Notes: generated from the sequence alone by a model not told the origin. Positions 1 to 8,410 are shown, numbered from the stretch's first letter. The stretch is DNA of 12,005 bases from an uncultured Leucobacter sp. (GCA_937872275.1 CALMSE010000097.1:1-12005); one strand, 5' to 3'. Numbers and translations: made by a program.

Positions 1-825
1 GACCCCTCGCCCGAGGCGGCCCGGGCGCGCGGGCGTCACCTCGCGCGCCTCGCGGGGGTCGCACCGGATCCGAGCGGCTTCGCCGGGGTCCCCGAGGCGC
101 GCCTGCTCGAACTGCAGCGCAAGGTCACCGCACCCCAGGCGCCCCACCTGCTCCGCGATCTGCACGAGATGCTGCGCCAGGGGCTGCTGCTCGGCCCGGT
201 CGTGGACGGCGACGTCGTGACGGATCCGGTGGAGATCGCCGTCGCGCGGGGCGCGAACGCCGCCGTGCCGCTGGTGCTCGGCTGCACGGACGACGAGCTC
301 TCCGGCCTGTTCCACCCCGGCGGCGCGATCGACCGCCTCCCGAGGCACGCGCTGCTGCTCGCCCTGGGGGCGAAAGCGGGCGCGGCGCGTCGTTGGCTCG
401 CCGAACCGGCCGTCCGGGCGACCGAGGGCAGCGCCCTGATGCTCGGGCGCTACGCGAGCGACGCGATCCTGCGCTCCACCGTGCCGAGGGTCGCCGCCGC
501 CCGCGCGGCCGAGCCCGCCGCAGGGCCGACCTGGAGCTACCGCTTCTCCTGGCACGCCGACGAGCCTCCGCGGGCCGGGCACTGCATCGACGTGCCGTTC
601 GTCTTCGACCGGCTCGACGCCCCGGGCGTGGAACGCGTCGCCGGATCCGAGCCGCCGCAGGCGCTCGCCGACGCCGTCCACGGCTCCCTCGTAGGGCTCG
701 CGCGCGACCGCGATCCCGGATGGGCTCAGGATCGTGGTGGATCCGGCCCGAGCCGCATCTTCGACGTGCCCGTGCGCGACGAGGCCGATGCCTATGCGCA
801 GCCCCGGGCGCTGCTCGGAGCCTGA
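1..825 (+). CDS. Type-B carboxylesterase / para-nitrobenzyl esterase family, 3' part only
   Basis: The frame is open from the first base of the window to a TGA at 823-825, so 274 C-terminal residues are visible and the start lies upstream. The family are serine alpha/beta hydrolases that cleave carboxylic esters. Visible family landmarks are LVLGCTDDELSG, whose Glu at visible residue 99 fits the catalytic acid (family pattern GxxxDE), WSYRFSW, and RAGHCIDVPFVFD, whose His at visible residue 194 fits the catalytic His before the conserved (E/D)xPFVF segment. The C-terminal GSGPSRIFDVPVRDE resembles the usual family ending. The nucleophile elbow (GESAG) is expected upstream and cannot be seen. 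No signal peptide can be judged. It ends 114 nt before eno, which has its own RBS, so the two need not share a transcript. The substrate cannot be inferred. Confidence 0.82.
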   Translation, partial: DPSPEAARARGRHLARLAGVAPDPSGFAGVPEARLLELQRKVTAPQAPHLLRDLHEMLRQGLLLGPVVDGDVVTDPVEIAVARGANAAVPLVLGCTDDELSGLFHPGGAIDRLPRHALLLALGAKAGAARRWLAEPAVRATEGSALMLGRYASDAILRSTVPRVAAARAAEPAAGPTWSYRFSWHADEPPRAGHCIDVPFVFDRLDAPGVERVAGSEPPQALADAVHGSLVGLARDRDPGWAQDRGGSGPSRIFDVPVRDEADAYAQPRALLGA

Positions 826-875
826 CCGTCGGGTTCCGCGTGCCCGGCCGAGCTCGGGCCGTTCCGATCCCGGGG

Positions 876-903
876 CCGACTCACACGCACCCTCCTTTAG
901 ACT
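876..903 (+). promoter_or_regulatory. Candidate eno promoter
   Basis: A TANNNT-type -10 box, TAGACT at 898-903, lies 36 nt before the eno start. A weak -35-like CCGACT at 876-881 is 16 nt upstream. The same TAGACT box precedes the DUF2207 gene and the gene at 11295. The predicted start of transcription is about 909-910, leaving a short leader that carries the AAGGAG RBS (929-934). The -35 match is poor, so the call rests on the -10 and its position. Confidence 0.4.
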
Positions 904-906
904 TGA

Positions 907-2223
<1,317 letters not shown>

Positions 2224-2260
2224 CGGTCGCCGCGAGACCGCAGCGCAGGAGAGGATCCGC

Positions 2261-2788
2261 ATGGCCCGCCGCTTCACCGCCGAGCTCGGCGACTGGGTGG
2301 CGAGCCTGCGCTTCAGCGGCTTCACCGTGCTCACCGTGGGTCTCCTGGTGGTCGGCGCATTGATCCTCACCCCGACCCTGTCGACCTACGTGCAGCAGCA
2401 GCGGGAGATCGCGGAGCTGCGCGCGAGCGTCGCCCTGCACCGCGAACAGGTCGCCGAGATCGACGCCGAGCGCCTGAACTGGCAGGATCCCGCGTACGTG
2501 CGAGCGCAGGCCCGCGGCAGGCTCTTCTACGTGATGCCGGGGGAGACGCAGCTGAGCGTGATCGACGACGTGCTGATCCCCGCCGAGTCGGACGAGCGGA
2601 CCACGGGCGAGCTCACCCACATCGAGCGCAACTGGGCCCGCGAGCTCGCGGTGTCGACGCTGCTCGCCGGCACGACTGACGCGAGCCCCGAGCAGCTGCT
2701 CGGGTCCGGGGCGGCGGGTCCGGCCGGCGGCACCGGAGGAACCGAGGACACCGGGACGCCCGGGACGAGCGAGGAGGGGAGCGGATGA
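2261..2788 (+). CDS. ftsB: FtsB/DivIC-type septum formation initiator
   Basis: This is a small bitopic divisome protein that joins the FtsL/FtsQ-type subcomplex during septum assembly. The 175-residue product has a short basic cytoplasmic N-terminus, one membrane segment at about residues 18-40 (FTVLTVGLLVVGALIL), then a coiled coil from about 45 to 75 with QQREIAELRASVALHREQV. The family signature follows: DPAYVRAQARGRLFYVMPGE. The C-terminal 50 residues are rich in Gly, Thr, Ser and Pro and look disordered. The ATG at 2261 has an AGGAGAGGA purine tract (2247-2255) with 5 nt spacing. Its stop overlaps the next ATG in ATGA, indicating translational coupling to the DUF501 gene. The symbol follows mycobacterial use for the gene after eno; DivIC would be an equally fair name. 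Confidence 0.88.
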   Translation: MARRFTAELGDWVASLRFSGFTVLTVGLLVVGALILTPTLSTYVQQQREIAELRASVALHREQVAEIDAERLNWQDPAYVRAQARGRLFYVMPGETQLSVIDDVLIPAESDERTTGELTHIERNWARELAVSTLLAGTTDASPEQLLGSGAAGPAGGTGGTEDTGTPGTSEEGSG

Positions 2789-3288
2789 GCAGGCCGCCCT
2801 ATGACGCGCCGAGCGCGGAGGACATCGTCGCCGTCGGCGAGCAGCTGGGTCGCGAGGCGCGCGGCGTGGTCGGCATCGCCGCGCGGGCCCTGGGAGGCGC
2901 GCCGGCGGTCGTCGCGACCGCGCCGCGGCTGCCCGACGGCAGCCCCTTCCCGACCTTCTACTACCTGTGCCATCCCGAGGCGGTCGCGGCCGCGTCGCGA
3001 CTCGAGGCCGCAGGGGTGATGGCCGAGTACAACGCGCTGCTGGCCGAGGACGAGGAGCTGTGGGCGCAGTACCGCCGCGCTCACGAGCAGTACATCGCGG
3101 ATCGCGACAGCGTGGGCGAGGTGCCCGAGCTGGCGGGGGTGAGCGCCGGCGGCATGCCGACCCGGGTGAAGTGCCTGCACGCGCTCATCGGCCACGCCCT
3201 CGCCGCCGGCCCGGGGGTCAACCCGATCGGGGATCTCGCGCTCGCCCGCTGCGACTGGCGGGGCGCCGCCCCCGCCCCCTCTGCCTGA
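2785..3288 (+). CDS. DUF501 family protein
   Basis: This is a 167-residue soluble protein of unknown function, recognised as DUF501 by RGVVGIAARALGGAPAVV, PRLPDGSPFPTFYYLCHPEA and, most clearly, GGMPTRVKCLHALIGHALA followed by GPGVNPIGD near the C-terminus. Family members sit beside eno and ftsB across Actinobacteria (Rv1025 in M. tuberculosis is the well-known example), but no reaction is established. The ATG at 2785 overlaps the ftsB stop by 4 nt, so it is probably translated by coupling. The conserved Cys and His of VKCLHALIGH hint at a metal or catalytic role, which is inference only. In mycobacteria the next gene is a Ppx/GppA phosphatase; here a hairpin and an unrelated flavoprotein follow. 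Confidence 0.9.
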   Translation: MSRPPYDAPSAEDIVAVGEQLGREARGVVGIAARALGGAPAVVATAPRLPDGSPFPTFYYLCHPEAVAAASRLEAAGVMAEYNALLAEDEELWAQYRRAHEQYIADRDSVGEVPELAGVSAGGMPTRVKCLHALIGHALAAGPGVNPIGDLALARCDWRGAAPAPSA

Positions 3289-3289
3289 G

Positions 3290-3316
3290 CGGCCGGGCCG
3301 ACCGCCCGCCCGGCCG
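3290..3316 (+). terminator. Hairpin after the eno-ftsB-DUF501 cluster
   Basis: CGGCCGGGC (3290-3298) and GCCCGGCCG (3308-3316) form a perfect 9-bp stem with a 9-nt loop, starting 2 nt after the DUF501 stop. No T-run follows, as is common for high-GC actinobacterial terminators. Position and strength support termination of the cluster; efficiency cannot be judged. Confidence 0.45.
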
Positions 3317-3425
3317 ACCGTTCACCGGGCCGACCCGTCGCCGGGGCCGCCGTGATCCGGCTTGCCCGCCTTGTCATTCCGTGCACAACACGCCCCAAGC
3401 CGGCGCGAGGACGGCGGCGGCGTAC

Positions 3426-3431
3426 TAGAAT
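3426..3431 (+). promoter_or_regulatory. Candidate -10 box for the NDH-2 gene
   Basis: TAGAAT at 3426-3431 matches five of six bases of TATAAT and lies 90 nt before the GTG start. No convincing -35 sits 16-18 nt upstream, although TTGTCA is seen further up at 3371-3376. The predicted leader is about 85 nt, and AAGGAG (3508-3513) is the RBS with 8 nt spacing. I see no riboswitch-like conserved sequence in the leader. Confidence 0.4.
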
Positions 3432-3521
3432 GGATCCGTTGCGCGGTCGCGACCGCTATTCCAACGCGCCCGTTACGCAGCGGGCAAGGGCACACATTCT
3501 GCGTTTCAAGGAGACTGCTTC

Positions 3522-4853
3522 GTGGCGAAGAAGATTCTGATCGTCGGCGGCGGCTACGCCGGTTTCTACACCGCATGGAAGCTCGAGAAGCTTCTGCGGG
3601 CCGGTGAGGCCGAGGTGACGGTCGTCGACCCGCTGCCGTACATGGCCTACCTGCCGTTCCTTCCCGAGGTCGCCTCGGGATCCATCGAGCCGCGCCACGC
3701 GGTGGTCGCCCGCCGCCGGCACCTGAGCCGCACCCACAACATCGCGGGCAAGGTCACGGGCATCTCCCACGCGACGAAGACCGCGACGGTGCAGCCCGCG
3801 GAGGGGCCGGCGTTCGATTTCGCCTACGACCACATCGTGCTCACCACGGGCTCCGTGTCGCGCACCTTCCCCATCCCGGGCGTGGCCGACCGCGCGATCG
3901 GCATGAAGACCATCGAGGAGGCCGTCGCCGTGCGCGACCGCCTGGTCGGCAACTTCGAGCGCGCCGCGACGCTGCCGAAGGGCTCGCCCGAACGCGAGCG
4001 CCTGCTCACGGTCACCGTCGTGGGCGGCGGCTTCGCCGGGATCGAGAGCATCGCCGAGCTGCGCTCCTTCGCCAGCTCGCTGCTGCGCCGCTACCCCGAG
4101 ATCACCTTCGACGAGACGACCTTCCACCTGGTCGAGGCGATGGGCCGCATCATGCCCGAGGTCTCCGAGAAGACCGCCGACTGGGTGGTGAAGGATCAGA
4201 CCCGCCGCGGCGTGCACATCCACCTCGACACGCAGCTGAGCTCGGCCGTCGACGGCAAGATCGAGCTCTCGACCGGGGAGCGCTTCGAGAGCGACCTCAT
4301 CGTGTGGACCGCGGGCGTCATGCCGCGACCGTTCCTGCGCGACACCGACCTGCCGATCGGCCCCCGCGGCCACGTCATCGGCAGCACCAAGCTGCGCGTC
4401 ACGACCGAGGACGGCGTCGAGCTCGAGGGCGCCTGGACCGCGGGCGACACCTCCCAGGTGCCCGACATCTCGCCGACGCCCGGTCCCGGCGGCTTCTGCG
4501 TGCCCAACGCGCAGCACGCCGTGCGCCAGGGCAAGCTGCTCGCGAAGAACATCGCCGCCGACCTCCGCGGCGAGGGCGCGCGCGACTACAACCACAAGAA
4601 CGCGGGGGCGGTCGCGGGCCTCGGCATCAACACCGGCGTGTTCCAGTCGGGCGGCTTCGCGATGACCGGCTACTTCGCCTGGCTCGCGCACCGCTTCTAC
4701 CACGGCCTCGCGATCCCCTCGTGGGAGCGCAAGTGGCGCGTGTTCGGCGGCTGGGTCGGCCACTTCTTCCTGGGCCGCGACATCGTGAACCTGCCCGAGC
4801 TCGAGCGCCCGCGCGCCATCTTCGAGGAGTTCGCGGCGCGCCCGAAGGCCTAG
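3522..4853 (+). CDS. ndh: Type II NADH dehydrogenase-like FAD oxidoreductase (NDH-2)
   Basis: NDH-2 enzymes are single-subunit, non-pumping flavoproteins on the inner face of the membrane that pass electrons from NADH to quinone. The 443-residue product has the N-terminal FAD Rossmann motif IVGGGYAGFY (Gly9, 11, 14), the NADH-binding VTVVGGGFAGIES (Gly168, 170, 173), the ATG-like WTAGV segment, and the FAD motif AWTAGD with Asp309. AQHAVRQG (330-337) resembles the quinone-site motif AQxAxQxG but has Arg at the first Gln position and Gln one place later, a variant I regard as common in actinobacterial paralogues. The C-terminal part (about 375-427) is aromatic and amphipathic, fitting membrane attachment. 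GTG at 3522 follows AAGGAG with 8 nt spacing. Electron acceptor and cofactor preference (NADH or NADPH) are not proven by sequence. Confidence 0.88.
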   Translation: MAKKILIVGGGYAGFYTAWKLEKLLRAGEAEVTVVDPLPYMAYLPFLPEVASGSIEPRHAVVARRRHLSRTHNIAGKVTGISHATKTATVQPAEGPAFDFAYDHIVLTTGSVSRTFPIPGVADRAIGMKTIEEAVAVRDRLVGNFERAATLPKGSPERERLLTVTVVGGGFAGIESIAELRSFASSLLRRYPEITFDETTFHLVEAMGRIMPEVSEKTADWVVKDQTRRGVHIHLDTQLSSAVDGKIELSTGERFESDLIVWTAGVMPRPFLRDTDLPIGPRGHVIGSTKLRVTTEDGVELEGAWTAGDTSQVPDISPTPGPGGFCVPNAQHAVRQGKLLAKNIAADLRGEGARDYNHKNAGAVAGLGINTGVFQSGGFAMTGYFAWLAHRFYHGLAIPSWERKWRVFGGWVGHFFLGRDIVNLPELERPRAIFEEFAARPKA

Positions 4854-4879
4854 CCGGCCGCCGGCCGGTCGTCGCCGGC
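4853..4879. terminator. Possible shared hairpin between convergent genes
   Basis: The 26-nt gap between the NDH-2 stop and the DUF2207 stop is almost all G and C. GCCGGC at 4853-4858 can pair with GCCGGC at 4874-4879, and CCGGCCGG at 4861-4868 is self-complementary. Being symmetric, it could act on both strands. There is no T-run on either side, so the call is tentative. Confidence 0.35.
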
Positions 4880-6724
4880 TCAGATCCCGCGACCCCCGCC
4901 GCCCCCGCCTCCGCCGCCGGAGAAGCCGCCGCCCGACGATCCGCCGCTCGACGAGGAGAAGGACGAGCCCGATCCGGAGCCGGAGCCCGAGGAGACCCTC
5001 GTCGCCGGTCGCGAGGCGACGTAGCTGTGGAAGCTCGAGAGCGGAAGCGCGCGCGAGAACGATGAGGAGGATCCGGCGACCCAGTCCGGGCTCGACTCGC
5101 GGTAGTACTTCGCGAGTTCGGCCTGCCACTCGCGCTCGAAGCCGAAGATCACGGCGTAGGGGAGCAGCCGCTCGTACACCCGCACGATGAGGTTCTCGTC
5201 GACCTCGGCCCCGCCGGGGCCCTGCAGCATGCGGATGCGATCCGCCTCGGCGAGACGGATGAACTCGCGCAGCCCCATCAGATGGTCGTGCAGCAGTGCG
5301 CCCTGAGGCGTACGAGGGCGCTGAGCGCCGAGCGCGGCGCTGGTGCCGATCAGCACCCACACGATCAGGTTGATGCCGACCGCCATGAGTACCGTGAAGA
5401 GCACGAAGTTCCCCGTGAGCGCCGCATGGAGCGCGGGCAGGGCGAGCGCGAGGACGAAGAGCAGGACGTTCGCTCCGATCGCCCAGCCGTTCGGCCTGCG
5501 CACGAGGCCCAGCCGCTTCAGCTCGCTCTGCGCGCGGGATCTCAGCTGCGCCGCCGCATCGCCGATCCGGGTGCCGGCGGCCGAGAACCACAGCGTCGAG
5601 TCCGCAGCCGGCACGGGGCTCGTCGCCGTGCCGAACAGCTGCGCGTAGACGCTCTGCTCCACGGGGTCCAGGCCGGCGCGGTCGAGCGCCTGCGCGCCGT
5701 ACTGATCGCTCTCCTCGTGGTGCAGGAGGCGGATCTTCCGCCGCACCGCGAGGTCGAGCAGGGTGGCGGTCATCGCCCTCGGCGCGGCCCGCACCAGGGC
5801 GGCGGAGACCGCGGCGGGGACGCCCTCGGGCGGCTCGTACTGCGCGATGATCGCCCGGCCGCTCCTGGCGCCGCGCGCCCCCCGGATCAGCCTGACGGCG
5901 AGGTGCGCGAGCGCTGCCGCGAGCGCCGCGAAGCCACCCCAGAGGAGGAGCGGCACGCGCTCGAGGAAGGGGGCCGGCCGGGGCGAGAAGGTGCCGGGCT
6001 CGAAGCCGACGGCCAGGGTGACGTTCTCGAAGGGGCCGAGATCGTGCTCCTGGGCGATGATCGTGCGCCCCTCGGTCGTGAGCGCGCACGGCTCAGCCGA
6101 GCCGAAGCCGCCGCGATAGCAGGAGGCGGCCCCGCTGAAGGCGCGGGCCAACCCGTCGCCGAGCGTGACCCGGGCGCTCACCCGGCCGAAGGGCTGCGCC
6201 CAGTCGGTGCCGTTCACGTCCCAGTAGAACTCGTCGGCGCCCGCATCCTCGAAGAAGCGGGTGACGTCGCGCTGGGTGTACTCGATCACGTAGCTCTGCG
6301 CGCCGTGCACGAAGCTCCCCGCGGGCACCGCCATGGTCACAGAGAGGAAGTCGCCGTACTCCTCCGTGGTGAAGGGCCGCGGATCCCCGTTCTCGTCGGT
6401 GACCGATTCCACTACGAGGTCGGTCTCGTGACCGTCGTAGACCCGTACGAGATCGCGGATGATGCCGCGGTTCTGGTCGAAGTCGGGGAAGACCGCGACG
6501 ATCCGCTCCACGGTGCGCAGGGTGGATCGCCCCTCGTCGTCGCGTCCCAGACGGTATTCGGCGTCGAAGGAATCGATGACGAAATCGTTCACATCCGCGC
6601 GCACCGCGGTCTGGGCCGGCGCCGCGGCGGCCGGCGATCCGCCTCCCGCGCCGAGCGCGGCCGCGACGAGCGCGACGAACGCCGTGGCGACGAGGATCCC
6701 GATGGTGCGTGCGGCCCGCCTCAT
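4880..6724 (-). CDS. DUF2207 family membrane protein
   Basis: This 614-residue membrane protein of unknown function has the full DUF2207 plan. A signal peptide or N-terminal membrane anchor (1-37) ends in an Ala-rich stretch. An extracytoplasmic domain follows to about 250, with the family motif EFYWDVNGTDWAQPFGRV and two Cys in SCYRGGFGSAEPC. A membrane segment lies at 257-279 (VPLLLWGGFAALAAALAHLA), then a cytoplasmic region. Two further membrane segments lie at about 417-437 and 443-467. The C-terminal tail (about 578-614) is Ser/Gly repeats ending in a nine-glycine run, a family trait. ATG at 6724 is chosen because TAGACT ends 6 nt upstream and no Shine-Dalgarno is visible, which suggests a leaderless message. 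It is convergent with the NDH-2 gene. No function is inferred. Confidence 0.88.
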   Translation of the reverse strand: MRRAARTIGILVATAFVALVAAALGAGGGSPAAAAPAQTAVRADVNDFVIDSFDAEYRLGRDDEGRSTLRTVERIVAVFPDFDQNRGIIRDLVRVYDGHETDLVVESVTDENGDPRPFTTEEYGDFLSVTMAVPAGSFVHGAQSYVIEYTQRDVTRFFEDAGADEFYWDVNGTDWAQPFGRVSARVTLGDGLARAFSGAASCYRGGFGSAEPCALTTEGRTIIAQEHDLGPFENVTLAVGFEPGTFSPRPAPFLERVPLLLWGGFAALAAALAHLAVRLIRGARGARSGRAIIAQYEPPEGVPAAVSAALVRAAPRAMTATLLDLAVRRKIRLLHHEESDQYGAQALDRAGLDPVEQSVYAQLFGTATSPVPAADSTLWFSAAGTRIGDAAAQLRSRAQSELKRLGLVRRPNGWAIGANVLLFVLALALPALHAALTGNFVLFTVLMAVGINLIVWVLIGTSAALGAQRPRTPQGALLHDHLMGLREFIRLAEADRIRMLQGPGGAEVDENLIVRVYERLLPYAVIFGFEREWQAELAKYYRESSPDWVAGSSSSFSRALPLSSFHSYVASRPATRVSSGSGSGSGSSFSSSSGGSSGGGFSGGGGGGGGGRGI

Positions 6725-6730
6725 GAGGCG

Positions 6731-6759
6731 AGTCTATAGAGGCGCCGGGCGAGGCTCGG
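6731..6759 (-). promoter_or_regulatory. Leaderless promoter of the DUF2207 gene
   Basis: On the minus strand TAGACT occupies 6736-6731 and is followed by exactly 6 nt and the ATG at 6724, so transcription should begin at or next to the A of ATG. A weak -35-like CCGAGC lies at 6759-6754, 17 nt upstream, touching the edge of the adjacent repeat hairpin. No purine-rich RBS is present, consistent with leaderless translation, which is common in Actinobacteria. Confidence 0.55.
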
Positions 6760-6760
6760 A

Positions 6761-6791
6761 GCGATCAGCTGAACCGCTGATCGCTCTGAGT
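6761..6791. repeat. 31-nt direct repeat, copy 1, with internal hairpin
   Basis: This is identical over 31 nt to 6823-6853, starting 62 nt apart. Each copy contains the 9-nt arms GCGATCAGC and GCTGATCGC around a TGAACC loop. Here flanking GA and TC lengthen the stem to 11 bp (6759-6786). The copy is wholly intergenic, downstream of the regulator and just above the DUF2207 promoter. Confidence 0.92.
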
Positions 6792-6793
6792 GA

Positions 6794-6811
6794 CCGGGCC
6801 GGTGGGCCCGG
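6794..6811. terminator. Hairpin between the two repeat copies
   Basis: CCGGGCC (6794-6800) and GGCCCGG (6805-6811) form a perfect 7-bp GC stem with a 4-nt loop. It lies between the hairpins of copy 1 and copy 2, giving three stem-loops in tandem after the regulator's stop. Together they probably end the regulator transcript and insulate DUF2207. No T-run is present. Confidence 0.5.
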
Positions 6812-6862
6812 CACCCTCGACGGCGATCAGCTGAACCGCTGATCGCTCTGAGTCGAGGGTGC
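6811..6862 (-). terminator. Long nested hairpin enclosing the regulator stop codon
   Basis: An outer 11-bp perfect stem (GCACCCTCGAC at 6811-6821 with GTCGAGGGTGC at 6852-6862) encloses the 9-bp stem of repeat copy 2 (6823-6831 with 6838-6846), offset by an uneven bulge of 1 nt against 5 nt. The regulator's TGA (6829-6827) lies inside the inner stem. Position at the gene end suggests a terminator or 3'-end stabiliser. Confidence 0.6.
6823..6853. repeat. 31-nt direct repeat, copy 2, encoding the regulator C-terminus
   Basis: This is a perfect copy of 6761-6791. Read on the minus strand it encodes the last eight residues and stop of the regulator (TQSDQRFS then TGA). Because the spacing of 62 nt is not a multiple of three, copy 1 offers the same peptide and stop in another frame. 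Confidence 0.92.
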
Positions 6863-8320
6863 ATGCTGCGAGAGGAACTCGTACATCTCGGTGTCGTCGA
6901 CGCCGGGGAAGGATCCGGTGGGAAGCGGCGAGAGCACGTGGGCGTGCATGCGGGCGCTCGGCCAGGCCTTGCCCTCCCAGCGTTCGAGCAGCGCCTCGTC
7001 GGGGGTGCGGCAGCACGCCGGATCGGGGCAGCTCGAGGTCGTGCGGGCCTGCGTGCTCCGGCCGCGGAACCACTTCGCGTCGTCGAAGGCCACGCCGCAG
7101 GTGATGGAGAACGCGCCCTGATCGGTGTCGCCCGTCTGCGCGCTCGACCAGTAGGTGCCGACCGGGGTGTCGGTGTACTGGTAGAACTCGCTGGTGCGAT
7201 TGGTGCGATCGAAGGCGGTGCGCCCCGCCCACTTGCGGCAGACCACCTGCTCCTCGATCGCGCCGCTCTGGTCGACGGGCAGGGGGAGGCCGTCGTTCTC
7301 GTAGCCGCGCAGCAGGCCGCCCGAGGTGTCGAGGCGATAGTGGTGCACGCGCAGCTCGAGGTGCCGCGTCGCGAGATTCGTGAAGCGGTGCGCCGCGGCC
7401 TCGTGGGTCACCCCGAAGGCGTCGCGCAGATCCTCGATCGCGAGATTGCGCTCCTCCTTGGCGCGCTGCAGGAACTCCGCGGTGCGCGCCTCGGGCATGA
7501 GGCAGGCGGCCGCGAAGTAGTTGATCTGCAGCCGCTGCTCGAGGAACTCCGCATAGCTCGCCGGCCGGTCGTGGCCGAGCACGCGATGCGCCATCGCCTG
7601 GAGGGCGAGCGAGCGCAGGCCGTGCCCGCCCGGGATCGAGGCCGGAGGCAGGTAGATGCGCCCGTTCTCGAAATCGGTGATGCTGCGCGTGTTGCGGGGC
7701 AGGTCGTCGACGAAGATGAGGGTGAAGCCGAGCCGTTCCGCGAGCACGGCGACCTCGCGGTGGGTGACGGCGCTCGTCGTCGTGTGCCCGATGCTCAGCA
7801 TGAGGTCCTCGGCGATGCGCTCGATCTCGGGCAGGTAGTTGTTCCGCTCGCGCATGTGCAGGCGGATCGCGGTGTTCGCGCGGCGCGCCTCCTCGGGCGT
7901 CGCGGCGGCGGCTCGGCTGCGCCTGGCGAGCTCGCGATGGAGGCCGACGAGCGACTCGAGCGCGTCGTCGCCGAGGGTGCGGGGCGCGCGCACGTGGGGC
8001 AGCTGCAACTGGCGGTAGATCGGGGTGCTCTGCGCCCGCTCGAGCTCGATCTCGAGGGCGCTGCGCCGGTCCGGCGGCTCGGGGCTCAGCAGCTCGCCGG
8101 AGTCGACGCCCAGTTCGCGGGCGATCGCCTGCAGCAGCGAGAGGCGCGGCTCGCGCCGGCCGTTCTCGATGAGCGAGAGCTGGCTGCCGACCACGCCCAC
8201 CCGCTCGCCGAGCCCGTCGAGGGTGAGACCCGCGCGGGTGCGGAAATGGCGGATCCGCTTGCCGAGCAGCAGCCGATCGAAGACGTCATCGCCGAGAGTG
8301 GGGGTCGCTTCCGGGGCCAT
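6827..8320 (-). CDS. RamB-like XRE/ScfR-family transcriptional regulator
   Basis: This 497-residue regulator belongs to the short-chain fatty acyl regulator group; RamB of corynebacteria and mycobacteria, which controls acetate and glyoxylate genes, is its best-known member. An XRE helix-turn-helix occupies about 21-77 (GKRIRHFRTRAGLTLDGLGE, then SQLSLIENGRREPRL). A peptidase-like IrrE/ImmA domain follows, but the expected HExxH reads AHRVLGH (His245, His250), so catalysis is unlikely. The C-terminal domain has Cys361 and the CPDPACC cluster (431-437), possibly metal-binding. ATG at 8320 is preferred over TTG at 8338, because TATAGT ends exactly 6 nt before that ATG. It is divergent from pckG, which suggests control of gluconeogenic carbon use. 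The stop lies in a hairpin built from a duplicated unit. RamB orthology itself is not proven. Confidence 0.88.
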   Translation of the reverse strand: MAPEATPTLGDDVFDRLLLGKRIRHFRTRAGLTLDGLGERVGVVGSQLSLIENGRREPRLSLLQAIARELGVDSGELLSPEPPDRRSALEIELERAQSTPIYRQLQLPHVRAPRTLGDDALESLVGLHRELARRSRAAAATPEEARRANTAIRLHMRERNNYLPEIERIAEDLMLSIGHTTTSAVTHREVAVLAERLGFTLIFVDDLPRNTRSITDFENGRIYLPPASIPGGHGLRSLALQAMAHRVLGHDRPASYAEFLEQRLQINYFAAACLMPEARTAEFLQRAKEERNLAIEDLRDAFGVTHEAAAHRFTNLATRHLELRVHHYRLDTSGGLLRGYENDGLPLPVDQSGAIEEQVVCRKWAGRTAFDRTNRTSEFYQYTDTPVGTYWSSAQTGDTDQGAFSITCGVAFDDAKWFRGRSTQARTTSSCPDPACCRTPDEALLERWEGKAWPSARMHAHVLSPLPTGSFPGVDDTEMYEFLSQHAPSTQSDQRFS

Positions 8321-8323
8321 GTT

Positions 8324-8338
8324 TTGACTATATGTCAA
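8324..8338 (-). promoter_or_regulatory. Palindromic operator candidate over the regulator's leaderless -10
   Basis: TTGAC-N5-GTCAA is a perfect 5-bp-arm palindrome. On the minus strand the -10 box TATAGT (8332-8327) lies inside it and is followed by 6 nt and the ATG at 8320. A dimeric regulator binding here would block its own promoter, and negative autoregulation is known for RamB. The palindrome is visible; the assigned role is inference. Confidence 0.55.
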
Positions 8339-8369
8339 GAAATGGGATTCTTTACACGCCGGATTCGAT

Positions 8370-8397
8370 TTGCGTCCACCGGATGTTCACCGAGAAT
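8370..8397 (+). promoter_or_regulatory. Candidate pckG promoter
   Basis: TTGCGT (8370-8375) and GAGAAT (8392-8397) are spaced by 16 nt and would start transcription near 8404, about 30 nt before the pckG ATG. The -10 lacks the usual first T, so support is moderate to low. The shared half-site at 8411-8420 lies just downstream of the predicted start, a position suited to repression. Confidence 0.35.
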
Positions 8398-8410
8398 AGA
8401 GGTAACGAAG

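Noticed and set aside
842..859. Hairpin GCCCG-N8-CGGGC as an esterase terminator
   Set aside because: Only a 5-bp stem with a palindromic loop; not distinguishable from background in such GC-rich sequence.
4884..5000. Gly/Ser repeat-encoding GC-rich tract as a non-coding microsatellite
   Set aside because: It encodes the typical glycine-rich tail of DUF2207 proteins in frame, so it needs no other explanation.
3456..6089. 877-residue minus-strand open frame across the NDH-2 and DUF2207 genes
   Set aside because: Arg/Gly/Ala-rich translation with no family motif. It runs antisense to the clear NDH-2 gene and in another frame of DUF2207, a usual artefact of very high GC.
5282..6739. 485-residue plus-strand open frame opposite DUF2207
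   Set aside because: Low-complexity Arg/Glu/Gly translation antisense to a recognisable DUF2207 protein; no RBS.
6759..6862. Short CRISPR array from the two repeats
   Set aside because: Only two copies with one 31-nt interval that itself forms a hairpin, no cas genes, and one copy is part of a coding region.
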